From NCBI GenBank assembly GCA_001599595.1, contig BCHH01000009.1, forward strand, positions 1,788,901-1,852,900: a stretch of 64,000 nt of DNA, read 5' to 3'. Numbering within the stretch: the stretch's first letter is position 1; the number at the start of each line of letters is the position of its first letter. This document shows positions 11,401 through 23,755 of this stretch, in pieces. Under the pieces are notes generated by a model. That model was not told where the DNA came from. It made no database searches and worked only from the letters and a program-made list of their open reading frames with translations. Origin of the DNA: Beverwykella pulmonaria (lineage: Eukaryota > Ascomycota > Dothideomycetes > Pleosporales > Melanommataceae). Made by a program: the position numbers and the translations under genes.

Positions 11401-14400
11401 TATAGCACGCTACTAGCGACGACCGGTAGAGCAGAGCAAAATCCTGAGATGGCCCCTGTTTTCTGCATAGCCTTCCTTTGATATATACCTTGACTGACGA
11501 GCATCGATGTCACAAGGGGTGAGTATCATTTCTCGCCTTCAGTTTGAACGCATAGATATCCCCATTACGTATATCGAATTCAAGATATCAGTACCGAGAA
11601 GTCTCTCAGACTTGATGTCGATTCAATGGTACAACGCGTGCAAAAGTATCAGACGATATGCTAGTTCCTTCGTCTGTTTAAAGATGTATCCGGTGTACAC
11701 TGGTACAAAGATGAACAAGCGTGTAAGCACATCTCTAGTCAGTCATTTACGACATAATTTTGGAACCTAGTTGATCGGTGAGGAAACGTCTTAGAGGGTT
11801 TATATACATGCAAGTCGCTCGAAATGAACACGAACTAATGCCATCCAGAAGCTTCTTGCCTTGGCTCTGCCTCATCTACGCTAGGAGTAATATCTCGATC
11901 ACATGTAAATGTAGGCGATGGACGGCGGAAAGATAAAGAGTAGAATGTAGAGGAGAATTATACGCTTTTGGGATTGGAGGAAAGCTTATATGGCCCGTGC
12001 GAGCTGAGCAAACGCTCTGCAACTTGAAGAAGATCAGGGGCCAAGAACCATGAAAAGGCTGCCTTATGAACTGCATGTCCAAGAGATAGTCCTCCTCGCA
12101 CTTGTCGTGCTGAGAATTTTCGCGTGTTCCACAACGATCCTTCTAAATACGACGTCGGTTTGGGCGATGCTCTGCTCAACTGCCACAAATCCTAACGAAG
12201 TTGCACCAATGACTCCGGATTCTTCTCAGATCGACAACTTCCATAGAACAGTAGTTGAAAGCATATCCAAACTCCATGGTTTTGGGCATATGGAGACCTG
12301 AGTGAATAAGTCCAGTTGACTTGCTTTCACTGTTCTCGTGGATGTCAGCGTAGCAACGGTCTGTAGTGCTATCCATTACCCACTAAATATTTGATAATTG
12401 GAAGAATCGAAGAGTTGGAGCTGAATGTAAACATAACTGCCCGATGAGGGGAACTTGGTACTCATATAGTCAGTCCATCGCCAGGTATGTTGGGGTAGAC
12501 TTTCGCTCCCTACTAACGAACTTGGCTCAGCTATTAGGAACTGGATGCTCATCAGATATCAGACCTTCAGAGTCCGCTACTAGCATTTTCTTCAGTAACA
12601 AACATGCCATATGATTTGAAATACTCCATTGGTCAACATGTCCAGAATGTTGACAAAGAGCTGCAACCATGTATCGTTGGGCTTGATTGGGACATTCCTT
12701 GGGGGCGAAGCGGTCAACGTAGATGCACTGTATGGCTACATTTGGCTTGAATAACTTCAGGTGAAACAAGTACATGTTAGCTGATGTCTACGAGCTGTCG
12801 AGCGAGGCTGAATCTTTGGTTCTCACCGGTGATGCGGGTTGTCGATGTTGAGATCTTGGCACGCGAATCAAGTGAGACAGTGCAGCGGAGTCTCTGTAAG
12901 CAACGGCTGTCTGTTCTATATTGGGAGGAAACATCTTCGTCAGTGAGTCGCTGACGTGGTGTTCAAGGCTAGTCAGACGTCCTGGTCATGGCTAAATGAG
13001 GGTGAGAGGTGACGTTGCACAGTGGGCAGGCAAATGAGGGGCGAGGTATCCGTGGTAGCTTGCTAGTTTATTCCAGTCGAGCCCATCTAGCGAGAGGCCT
13101 AGTAGACGACGTGTGGATGTCCTTGATCGGTCTAAACCGCATTGCACGAGTTCGGTTCTTATCTCGACGTAATCTGCAGCCCTGTTGTGCCCTGCTGTGT
13201 CCTGTTGTGCTTGACTCTGAAACTCTAGGTTCACATCTTGCGAGAACAAAGCATTTCGTGATACCTGCTTTGGTTGGTCATCTGCCGCCCAATGGCAGTA
13301 TGTCTTCCTGTCGACCGAAGCCTGCTTTATTAGACAGACCAGGGGCCTCAGAAAGCCTGTATTGTTGATGGTTGAAGACGCATACTGTCAAAGAATAATC
13401 GGGCTGATGGCAGCGTTTGGTGAAGGAATGCCAGGAGAATGAGGAACGGTGAGTGGTTGACAGAGGATAGGCCAAGACGGACAAGACAGTGAAGGAGCAC
13501 TGAGCACGTGACTAAAACTGTGTGGTTGTCTGTTGGACGACAAGGACGACTCAAACAAATGAAAATTGCAGGAGGCGAGGAGAGGGCGACTGGAGAGCAA
13601 GACGGAATGCGTTGGCGCGCGCACCGAAGAAACGACACTGTTCGTGGCCACTCAAGATGTCGTGGTGCCTGGCTGCTGCGTGAAGCTGGGGCTGGTGACG
13701 CCGTAACTGCCGTCCGCTCTCTTCCAACCAACCCCGCCTGCGCACGCCGCCCTCACCTTCGCGACGCCAGAAAAGAGACAGCTCACCAGACGATGCCATT
13801 CGTAGCTGTCTGGCTTCATCTCGAGGACGACAGACTCGCCGCATTGGCGCCGAGTGGCGAGGTGGCTTTCGGGAAATTACTTGTGGACTCGCTTTCTCCT
13901 GACTGGCCAAGCCTCTGCGGCACCCCTCAACAACGACACAGTCTTCCCTGCTGGCCTCTTATCGATACCGCCATTCATCTGGCTTGATCGCGCTGCTTCT
14001 GCAGGATGACAATGGCACGGCGAACCGGATGGCGACAGGTTTCACGCTGACTTGGGACCGAAAACTCTGCTGGCGGCCCCAGCGACGACAGACACGCAAG
14101 ACTGGCAAGGCTGACAGACAGGAACAGAACCCCTTTCCAAGAGTCTCCCCCTTCCAAGTCTCTCGCCGCCTGGGCGAGCACGTCCGCCTAATTTCTAGCC
14201 TCACCAGAGGACGACCAGGGCCGAAATGAGACTCGTTGCCGCCAACATCAACAACAAGTCGTCGCTAGAGCGCGCGCACTCAGAAACAGGCCGGCGTCAA
14301 GGCCGCCGTAGTGGGTGAAACAGCGCAGAACATGCAGTCGATCTTGGAACGCTGCCGTGCCCTATTCTTACCTGCAGATGAGGCCAAAAAAGAAGCTGAC

Positions 14401-14910
14401 GGCCCCAACGTTGCGATCGTCACTGATCCTAGGCGTAAGTTTCTCCTATTTTGCAGCTTATCCGACATGAACTTGATTTAAATTACAGCCAGTCTCGTGG
14501 TAAGCTGCCGACGGCGAGGCACAGCGCTCGTCCGATTGGCCAGCCCCAGATTGATCGCTGTTCCTTCTAGCCCCTTGTGGCCTAACTCGTTCACTTTCGC
14601 ACGCTCGGCGAACAACGCCACGACGTTTTGCAGGGCCCCAAGGCACTCCCAGCAGGCCCGCGCCCTGAGCCGCCATTCGCTACTTTGGACACCGGTTCCT
14701 GGTCTAACGCTGGTTGCCTGGGTTGCGCCCATTTAAGTCCTCGCATCCCCCCAAGCCGCCCCGACCTCCCTCTCACCGCACCAAGCTGGGCTTTTAAATA
14801 CACTCGTTTTTGCCGCGTAACTTCACTCCTTTAGTTACTCGACACTCATTCCTTCCATATCGCCAATCGTACTAGCCCACGCTCTCCTCCGTGCCTCTAC
14901 AACAGCCAAT
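8446..14910. other. long gene-poor interval, 6.5 kb
   Basis: No gene could be supported. Open frames are short, overlap on both strands and show no domains. Small repeats are present: a GATCC/GATCT microsatellite at about 10332-10359 and three 10-base tandem copies of a CCTGTTGTGC-like unit at 13181-13210. From about 13.5 kb the DNA is GC-rich. At 14226 an ATG opens a short frame that, after a frame change near 14274, continues with codon-like sequence to about 14430; it may be a remnant (see findings). Bases 14500-14910 are the CT-rich promoter and leader of the thaumatin-like gene. Confidence 0.45.
14792..14800 (+). promoter_or_regulatory. TATA-like element of thaumatin-like gene
   Basis: TTTTAAATA lies about 110 bases upstream of the start codon, followed by a pyrimidine-rich leader. 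This spacing fits a fungal core promoter. It is a sequence match only. Confidence 0.35.
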
Positions 14911-15777
14911 ATGCAATTCATCACTCTCGCGTCCGTCGCGGCGCTCGCTGCCACCGTCTCCGCCTCGGCCGATGCGACCTCATTCAACCTCAACGCATCC
15001 TGCGTCGAAACCCAGCCCAAGGTGCGCGTAGTCAACCGATGCTCGTACCCTGTCTATCTATGGTCGGTTATCCAGGGTGATGGTTGCCCTGCAGGAGCTG
15101 GCGCGGTTCTAGCACCCGGTGAATTTTACCAGGAGAACTACCGACCTGCTGTGGGCGCCGTCGGCACGTCAATCAAGATTTCGCAAGACGAGGCATGCGA
15201 CAAGGACAAACTCCTCCAATTGGAATACTTCATCGAGACGACGAAGCCCGGCTACAACTACAACTACCTCGATGTCTCGTACGTCAACTGCCAAAATCAG
15301 CAGTGCCCAACGGCGTCCGAGGGATTCTACCTGAAGAGCGGCAACGTAGATGGAAAGTTCATGGCCAATTCTCTCAACAACATCTGCCCCATTCTCTCCT
15401 GCAACACCTGGGCGGAGTGCTCAAAGGTGGCCTACGTCCAGTGGGACAATGTCCAGACAAAGTCCTGCGACCCCGCTGCCGACCTCGACTTCTACATGTG
15501 TGGTGGTGAGGCGCCAGGTGCCGATACCCCTACGGTTCCCGCCCCTGCACCCTCCAGCACCAAGGAGGAGACTCCCGCCCCTATCTCCAGTGCCGCCGCC
15601 AAGCCCTCATCCCACTCCGAGGAGAACCAAGTGGCAGCCGCCGAGGTCACCCCCGCGGCCGTGTACTCGTCGCAGGCTCCCCACATCAAGACTGAGGTTG
15701 TCTATGTGACCGAGTACGCCTACGTCAACGCGAAGAGACACGCCCACGGCCATCGTCACCAGCACTTCAACGCATAG
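14911..15777 (+). CDS. secreted thaumatin-like (BYS1-type) protein with His-rich tail
   Basis: Intronless, 288 residues. A signal peptide is seen at residues 1 to about 19 (MQFITLASVAALAATVSASA). The mature part starts with the thaumatin/BYS1-type beta fold (KVRVVNRCSYPVYLWSV, then GAVLAPGEFYQENYR), with about ten cysteines spread through residues 30-195. A Pro/Ala/Ser/Thr-rich, probably glycosylated linker follows (about 200-255). The C-terminus reads VVYVTEYAYVNAKR followed by a 12-residue His-rich tail (HAHGHRHQHFNA) directly after a KR dibasic site. Relatives are extracellular or wall-associated proteins, some antigenic, of unknown biochemical role. Codon use is strongly C-ending (GCC, ACC, TCC), suggesting high expression. 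Function beyond secretion is not inferable. Confidence 0.85.
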   Translation: MQFITLASVAALAATVSASADATSFNLNASCVETQPKVRVVNRCSYPVYLWSVIQGDGCPAGAGAVLAPGEFYQENYRPAVGAVGTSIKISQDEACDKDKLLQLEYFIETTKPGYNYNYLDVSYVNCQNQQCPTASEGFYLKSGNVDGKFMANSLNNICPILSCNTWAECSKVAYVQWDNVQTKSCDPAADLDFYMCGGEAPGADTPTVPAPAPSSTKEETPAPISSAAAKPSSHSEENQVAAAEVTPAAVYSSQAPHIKTEVVYVTEYAYVNAKRHAHGHRHQHFNA

Positions 15778-18700
15778 ATATGTGCCAACACACTTTATAT
15801 TTTTACCGGCATAATGTTTTGGCCCATTCGGTGTTTGGAAAACGGTGTGCTCGCGAATAGCTCGCCCATGTTCAAGATACCTATTTCGCAAAAGCTAGGG
15901 GAAGGGAGTTGGGAATATACCGTTTCATAATGGCGAGGTAGACAGCGTCGCAGGCACAATTCACTTCTATAACTACCCGCATCTTCTCGACGCGCACCCC
16001 GTCATGCTTCTGCTGTTGCTCGTTCGCTTGCGATACCCTTCGTTTCGACTCCCCCTCACGTCTGTTCTTGGACAAGCTCGCTCCGACGAACAACATGGGA
16101 ATCTGGTCGAGCGGCAGGCGCCTTCTGTTCTTGGTCACATACTTGTCTCACGAATGTCATGTCATGATATCCACTTCCTCTTTGCTCCCCTCCTCTGGCT
16201 TGCTGGAACACATTTTATTTCCTATGTTCAATTCTAGGGATCGCATATGTAGATACGTGATCTCCATTCACTTTAGCTTGGGCGTCGTCTAGCTTGATGC
16301 AATCAGTAACTGTTTATTGTATATTTTAGCTCTTTTTATTTGGTATTAGACTTGTTCAAAACAATGCAACATCGATCTTAACGTTTGTGGTGGTCTAAAT
16401 TGACAGGAACTCGTGTGCAACGAACGTGCGTGGCCAAAAAGATTCTCGAACCCCCTAGCTTGACTTGTCCCTCCGGCGCACCTTCCCATCACTACTCAGA
16501 CCACGCCATGGGCGTCGCATGCTGGTATGCGAGTCGTGTTCTCGAAACAAGTCGCCACGCGCTTAACCTCGTGTTCTCGGATGTTTTGTTCAAGGTTTGA
16601 AACAGCGCAAAAACAAGCTTCTTCCCTATTCTCAGCCTCGTCGCACTCACGGATATTCATTGATCTGTCACCGCTATAACTCATCACGAAGTCCGTGAGT
16701 CGCGCACCTCCGCTTCGCGAGATTTGGCAATAAATGAAAATGAAAATGACATCCAGACACGGACATGTCATTTCGCCTCGTTGCAAGCAAAAGGAGAATC
16801 GGGTATATCACCCCCCAGAATCGGCAGCTGGCAGTCAGCGTGATCGGCGCGTGAGCCGTGGTGGGAAATGAAATGACATTCCTTTTCAGAGTATTATCGA
16901 CTGAACCTTCCTTTTCCATGTCAACACCATATTATTCTCTTCCCGAATAATGCGATTTTCGTGAAGAGGTTCGTACGGTTGTTATAGTTTGTCTTAGCTC
17001 AGCTCTCGTCTTCTTCAAAAACGCGATATGTGCGACGCAGTGATCGTATCTCTCGTGATTCGTTCGCAAGCTATTTTCAGAACTCCCTGTCATTGTGGAA
17101 CCTGGACACGCAACACTCCAGCACTCCCCGCCGTCGAACCCACGGTCGCTTTATCCATATCTCTTTAATCGATGGGCGATTGCAAGATATTAGATGTCTT
17201 GGTCCAGATACGGAGTGAAGTTCTTCTCCTCGGGGTCTTTGATGTGGTTCAGTGACGGCTAGTTCGGCTTCGGTATAGCAGTTGAATGAACCGTTAGCAT
17301 CTGCATAGCCACGAGGAAATAATGATGGCGGTGCCGATACGGTGGTTCTTCCGTGACGCGCGTTTGGGGTTGCCGCGATTAGATCTGCATGTTCTACCTT
17401 TGATTGATATGTTTTGGTGTGGGGACGGCGGAAGCCGCGGTGTCAGGGACCAAATTTTCACCAGAACTCTGATTTCGGGGGTTCTAGTGGCTGGCGACGA
17501 TGGGTCTTTTCACAAATATCTATAGAGGACGAGGGCTGATGCTCACCTCCCCACTCTATGATCCGACCTGTGCATACATCGAAGACTCCCAAAAGAGACA
17601 CTATTAGGACTTCAGTGAAAGCGATAGCAGACCGATTTGTTCTGAATATTAGTGGGTCTAGGATAGATTTCCCGGTATAGAACCACCAGTGGTTCTCTTG
17701 AAATGCCCACTATACTACGCTGCACTGTAGGTAAATTAATCTTAACTCCAGGCACAAGACCCATCACATCCTGCTAGATCAACATATGAAGGCGAGGCTG
17801 AGCAGTCTTCAGTGCTAAATAGAGAGGAACAAGTCAGCCCCGTTAAGTCCTCAAGATATCATGTCCGCTTATGAGGGCATTCCATCCATGACAGGCTGTG
17901 GACAAAATCTGATCATCCAAAACCACAAGGTCTGGTACATACATCCTTCGGTCCAGCTTCTAGCTACCATTGTTCACAAGGTAGATAGCAGTTGCGACCA
18001 GACTCCTGCCGAACACAACCGGTACCACTGCGGTCTTCCAGTCGCCTGCACCAAAGACTAAATAATTGTGCACGGGCTAAAGCGATACAAATGTAAGAGC
18101 GGTCCAGAGCGCGACCTTGCTGCCCAACTCAATGAAGTCGCGTTAGTGTGAAGGCATGAGAGAAGCAATAGCGTGAACTTTGGGCCTTACTTGGGCTTTC
18201 ATCTTTCATATACGTAGGTCGAATGTTCTTAGACTTCCTCTGCCGGCACCTGTTGAATGTTTCCTCTTCATCCTTGCGTGAATGAGAAAGCATTCGAACT
18301 CTAGGCAAGAAACACGAGTTACAGTGATAATACAACACTAGAGACACCCCGGATTGGTGGATATGTGTACGGATGACAAAAGCATTAATCTAAATTGTTA
18401 AAGTCTGCGGGGTTTTTTTTTTCTCTAGGTAGTCCATCATATTTCACATTGCTTCAGCACAGCATGATGAATCTCGATCATTCTCACACGGTCTAGGCTA
18501 GCTTGCAGTATGCACAATAGTCACGGAGGAACATTATAGTCTTTCAAAGGCCCTCCTGCTTCCCTTCGTCCTACTTCAATATCGTTGTGTTAGGACGTGA
18601 ATCCTGCGGCCCAGTGCCTCTAAAACCCCATAAAGAAACCATGCCCTACCTCTCTCTTCTGTTTAAGACATTCAACAACAACTCCATTCCAATACCAATC

Positions 18701-19117
18701 TCCAAGTACCATTGCGAATCTAAGGAGAAAGTCCTTTGCCTCTATACCTTCACACAACTGAACATTGTCGATCTAGAATTGAGGTGGTTACTCTGAAGCA
18801 GTGAAGGGCATCTGCCTTGAATCGCGTCTCATAGCCGCACTGAACGATACCTTCTTTCCCCCCACCGTCTATCTCATTAGCCTAAACCAAACCTTTTCCG
18901 ACCACCCTCAAGGCCCCTGCTTTAGTATCCTCGTTTTCTCACATTGCAATTACTGGAGGTGCCAAGAGCCACATTTTTCAAGCTGGACCAAACGGTGCCA
19001 AGCCTAAGGAAATAAATATCAGGGAGGGTACAACCGCACCCGACTCATAGGCAGTTACTCTTACTCCAATATAAATTGCTGCTACGCCATAGTCTCCTTC
19101 GGTCACTCTAGATAACT
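15778..19117. other. gene-poor interval, 3.3 kb
   Basis: Nothing supportable. Open frames are below 100 codons, without domains, and overlapping on both strands. A T8 run lies at about 18412. The right boundary merges into the decayed SANT gene; in-frame stops already appear just upstream of 19118, so the original 5' end may lie further left. Confidence 0.45.
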
Positions 19118-20845
19118 AAGATGGAGCCACTGTCGAACACGATTGCAATCATGCTGGCATGGAGATAGGGACCACTGGCTCAGTGTCCACGTCACTCAAA
19201 CCAAATGGCAGAGAGGAGACGGTTGAAGAATAGGACGAGCGACGAAAATGACCCCAAACTGAGGCTGCCGTCAAGCAGCAGCAGTCCGAACCTAATTCGG
19301 GGAAGCAATCCGATTGAGGGAATCAGCAACACCTCAAACCAGACCAAAAGACTACCCTCAAGGCTGAGAAACTAAATCTCAAGATCGATAGTGCTGATAG
19401 AAGTGTCAAGAACTTGATGGTAGATCGACATCGGCATGATTAGTGTCCACTATTCCCCTAGAAGTCAATTTAGAGACCGAGTCAGAGTGCTCCAAATCCC
19501 TGGCCACCAACGAAGAGGACGGCATCGCAGAGAAATTTTCATCAGCCAAGCGGAACCTTCCTGCAAATGGGCTAAAGCACACGCGCTCAACATCGAGACC
19601 TCCACCGAGACGGAAACCTGCTCTGCCTCACCCAACAAGAAGCGACAGGTATCTGACGAGAATCTAAACTCGCTGGTCTTGCGAACAGAGGCAGATCCAA
19701 CATCAGAAGTAGTCACCAAAGCTTCGACTTAAGATATACCCGACGGCTCACCTTCATTGATGGAGGCAAGTGTGCACGAAAACCTGTTCAACACTGATAA
19801 TAGTAGTTCTAAGGAAGAAGAAGCAGACAGTTCTACAGATCAGTGGGAAAAACTTTACATAGAGAGGCTGGAAAATCCAATTGGGGGGCCGGGAGAGCAT
19901 GAGGAAAATGAAGAGAATCCGGATGATAAGGAAGATCGGGAGAACAGAGAGAGTGTAAAAGATCGGAGTAACAAGTACAACGAGGAGGAAAAGAAGAACA
20001 AAGAGGATCATTCGAATGAGGACGATTCGAATATTGAGAACAATGCAGCATCACATGCAGACTCCGCCACACTCGAGGAGGGTTTTAGCACCCAATCTCA
20101 AGCCTCAACCTCACCTCCATCGATAGCAGACGTATCTATAATAGGCACACCATGGTCGCCAACGGAGAATGCGGCATTTACCAGGGGATACAAAAACTAT
20201 CTATCCACATTGGAGATGGTGAAGTGGCTAGAAGGTCGCTCACTGGTTGCCATCCTGGCGAGGTTTCAGGCTCTGGCTAAGCGTGATGACTTGAAGATCC
20301 ACAACCCCCAGGCTAGATTCCCAGCTGAAGAATCTTCAAACCCATTTCCAGAAAGCCGAAACTCACATTCGCAACCTGTAAGACCAGAATGGCGAGCTGC
20401 AAGCCGATAAGAATGATATCAAAGATTAGAATAGTGTGCTCTAATTCGAAAAATCTAGTCTCCAAGCGGAAGTTAGTGAACTGTAAACTAGGATCTCCAC
20501 CGCTGGAACCATTGTTTTCGAGATCAGAACCGCGAGCTCCGAGCATATAATAGCGAGCTCCAAACTGAGATCGACGATATGCGCTGGGAGCTTGGTTACA
20601 TCAACAGTACACTAGACCGGGCGCGACGTCTCAACCCAGGCCTTAACTTGTGGAAGTATGGCGAGGAAGTAATGACTGGATGTATCAAAGAAGATCGAGA
20701 GGCTAGAATGGTGAGTCGACGGTCAATGTTGCGAAAGTAGATAGGGAGGACGTCTACGGGTAAACTAAAATTGAGGGGAGAATACGTGACCAGGCCTGGC
20801 TTATCGATGGGAAAGCCAGGCAGACTGCGAATGGCCATGTGATGA
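19118..20845 (+). pseudogene. decayed gene with acidic region, SANT/Myb-like block and coiled coil
   Basis: Codon-like sequence can be followed for about 1.7 kb across changes of frame and several stop codons. Stops in the followed frames are at 19231, 19249, 19315, 19441 and 19730, plus three between 20420 and 20490 and one near 20760. The longest open piece, 19757-20410, encodes 217 residues. It has a very acidic Glu/Asp/Asn/Lys-rich region (about 20-100), then a SANT/Myb-like block beginning WSPTENAAFTRGYKNYL and ending GRSLVAILARFQALAK. A piece upstream contains an NKKRQ basic cluster. Downstream pieces look like a coiled coil (ENRELRAYNSELQTEIDDM) followed by WKYGEEV. The order suggests a nuclear DNA-binding or chromatin protein. 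Every listed stop could arise from CAA, CAG or CGA by C-to-T change. I judge it non-functional. Introns might explain some frame changes but not the many stops. Confidence 0.6.
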
Positions 20846-21364
20846 ACATATCCTGTCTTTCTTCAGACCATCACAACCTTTTCGCAAGGGTTCAGCCTTA
20901 TCTTAGGACGACCCACTTTCCATTCAGTGTCTCCCGTCCAAGAATCGTTTTCGTATACTCGCTATTATGTCACATGCGCCGAAATCTGGCGGTACTGGAA
21001 TTGTTACATTGCGATTGTTTGCGGATGTTTTCATTAAGGCAGATGGACATATTACGTAATGGAATACCGTATAAGGGTATAAACACTAACTGCTACTTAT
21101 GAATACACAACATGGGGAGGTAGGTAATGCAAAATCCGTAGAACCTAGGAATAATGTCCAACGAAAAGATATAGCTCGGAAACGTGAGAATATTACGATG
21201 ATGACAATGAGCTGTAGCAGACTCCTTCCATAATGTGAAAAGACCTTCTGGAAGATTCGGCAGATTTCAGTAAGCCACAAGGTATCCGCTTGACTTTCTC
21301 ACAGATTCGTGTCGATGTCAAACACCTCGGCGAGTCTCGCGATTCACGTGATTGTCATCCCCTA
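20846..21364. other. intergenic, 0.5 kb
   Basis: No gene seen. It separates the decayed SANT gene from the 3' end of the membrane-protein gene on the other strand. Confidence 0.5.
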
Positions 21365-22635
21365 TTAGGTGGTGGTGGTGGTGGTGTGCCCAGGTTGGTG
21401 ATACGATGTGCCATCCAACTCAGATGAGAAAGCCCGTGGCTCAGGCGTCTTGACCACACCATGCTCATCCACATATCCAACCTGCGGCGCTGGACTCGTC
21501 GGCGGGCTTTGCGCATAACCTTGCTGCGGATACAATTGCTGCTGCTGCATAGGCTGCCACTGCTGGGGCTGTACTGGCGGCGCACCATATGGACTATTTG
21601 GCGGATGCGGGGACGTCGAGCCTTGTGTGTGCGGGGACCCGGGAGGAGGAGCAGCCCAGCTGTCGTGTTTTACAACGCCAGCGGCACCGTAGGGAGCTAG
21701 ATTTTGCTGGTTCTGCTGCATGGGAGGTGGGTAGTTGTTGTATGGCTGTGGTGGTTGCTGTGGGGGACTTCCAGCGTATGCAGCGGTCGATGGGGGTGGT
21801 ACGACGGTATTGTCCTTCTTGCGTCTGGCGAGACAAACCCAGAGGAGAGCTGCCGCAATTGCAAGACCGATGAGAGGACCGACAACCGCACCTGCGATCC
21901 AAGCCTGGCTCTTCTTCTTCTTTCCACCAGGCGGGTTGGGCGCTGGTACAGGGGTGGTTGGTGTTGATGTGGGAGAGGTAGGAGAAGATGGTGTTGATAT
22001 TGCGGGCGAAGATGAGGGTGTGGATACTATAAGACAGATGATTAGCATGTATGGGCTGCAGCTTGAAAGACTTCCATACCTGGTGGTGTTGAGGATTGGG
22101 GTTTGACGCGATAATAACTCCAGTTCACGGAGCTAACACCGCAGAATACATTGGTCTGAGGATCTGAATCTTGGGTGTTTTCGTACAGAAATCCTGTATT
22201 GCACACCGTGAATGATTGATCTTCCGGCGCGGTGAATATCGAGGTACAAGCATATGTCCCACGTTGTAACGTCCCCGTCGAGGCAAATGAGTAAATCAGA
22301 CTCCCAGATACGCATCCTACTGCGATGTTACAGGTGGCAACCGTAGTTGCGCAACACCGCCAAAGACTGCCAGTTTGATATAATGTTCCTCCAACATCGC
22401 ACTGCTGTGACGAATAACTCCCACCGCTGAGGCTCAACCATCCCATGAATCGGTTGTCATTCTGTTTTCTCAACAGCTCAAAGTTAACCTGAGGCGGGGG
22501 TGTGATCGTGGGGTCTGGGGATGAGGGGGCACAGGAGGGTGAGGCTGCAAGAAGAACATTCGCATTGCTCGTTACAAAGAGCGCCGAACTTATCGCGTAC
22601 ATTGAACGCATTGTGTTTGATACCGTAAAGGTCAA
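21365..22635 (-). CDS. single-pass membrane protein, Cys-rich ectodomain and Pro/Gln-rich tail
   Basis: Two exons (22635-22082 and 22028-21365) separated by a 53-base intron give 405 residues. The first ATG is at 22635; an internal ATG at 22611 gives a cleaner signal sequence (MRSMYAISSALFV). The ectodomain (about 30-185) has many cysteines (QQCDVGG, WRCCATT, TCNIAVGCVSG, TVCNTGF). A Ser/Thr/Pro linker, a KKKK stop, and one transmembrane helix (AWIAGAVVGPLIGLAIAAALLW, about 218-240) with following RRKK come next. The cytoplasmic tail is rich in Pro, Gln, Asn and Tyr and ends in His followed by six Thr. This is the architecture of a large fungal family of WSC/Mid2-like surface proteins. A wall-sensing role is inferred from architecture only. 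No catalytic domain was seen. Confidence 0.78.
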
Positions 22636-23755
22636 CTTGAAACCCTTTGGCAGGAAGAGGGACGAGAGTGACAGGGCCGAGCTGAAAGGCGGATGGGAAG
22701 CTCGGCCAGTTATTCACAGCAAAACGAGTCTCTAGACCACAATAGCCCGTGAGACCCTGCTGTCACGGATACGTTCGGTACCTCGTGCGGCAGAGATCAG
22801 CTCTTTCCCCCAATCATAGATCTGTGGTGTGAACGCTGGCGGCAGCCAAGAGGAAACTGGATCCATTGTGGCGTCGTCTTTTCGTATTTTGGGTGGATGG
22901 GTCGGCGAATACGAGATCTTCGTGGCTCGCACGTGAGGAGTTGAAAGTGAAATCTAGAATGCCAAGAGACGCGTTTCGCTTTTGGGTGTAGTTCGTAAGG
23001 CTGCGTTTTGTGGCTTGAGGCAAAGAAGCCAACAGCGAATTCATGAGGGGAGAGGTCCCGAGGTCGAATGCTCAGTAAATATATCATCTCATTGTTGCAG
23101 AGCGTGGTAATGAGTGGATATGAGGTTGCGTTGCGACATATTGAATGTCAAAAGGTGTTTGTATTCCTCTTTGAGGCCTTTCCCCCGTAGGTCGTCCGTC
23201 TCGTACCTTTTCAGCTCTGGTGGGGCATAGCATGCCACTAGAGGCCACTAAACCGCCACAAGCTCAGCCTTGCTGTCAGTTGGCATTATCTACGCCCGAT
23301 CGAGATGCTCAGGAAGATTTCTGCGTGACATTAGTATTTATCTCAAGGATAGGTTAGTCAGTTTACTAGTGCGGACCATCATGACTGGTGCCACAATGGA
23401 TTCAGTACATGATAAGGAAGGTCAAATCTGCCGGGACGGCAATTACTTACTGGCGGATACGGTATGTGCTTGCAGCTAGCTCAATCCTCTTGGCTTCTTC
23501 CGAGAATTGCCTTTATTAGTATTCCTCACAAGATGATAGTTCCTCTGTAGAAAAGTCCGGGCAATTGAAGAGCAAATACTGTGATCGACCCGACATCCCA
23601 CACGTGCACTTGCGTACTCTGTGATGATCGATTTCCCTATTGCAGGAACGCGGGTCTCGCTCTCATACTGCAATACTAGCTCGATAGATCCGGCAGGGCT
23701 ATGTATACTTTTCAGCATGCCCATAGAGCTGATCCGAACGGTGCAGTCTCCATGG
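22636..23755. other. intergenic, 1.1 kb
   Basis: Upstream region of the membrane-protein gene and downstream region of the PPT2-like gene. Short open frames on both strands are without recognisable domains. Confidence 0.5.

Noticed and set aside
13348..13987. Overlapping 120-160-codon frames on both strands
   Set aside because: Low-complexity, Arg/Ser/Pro-rich and mutually overlapping; fits GC-rich non-coding DNA.
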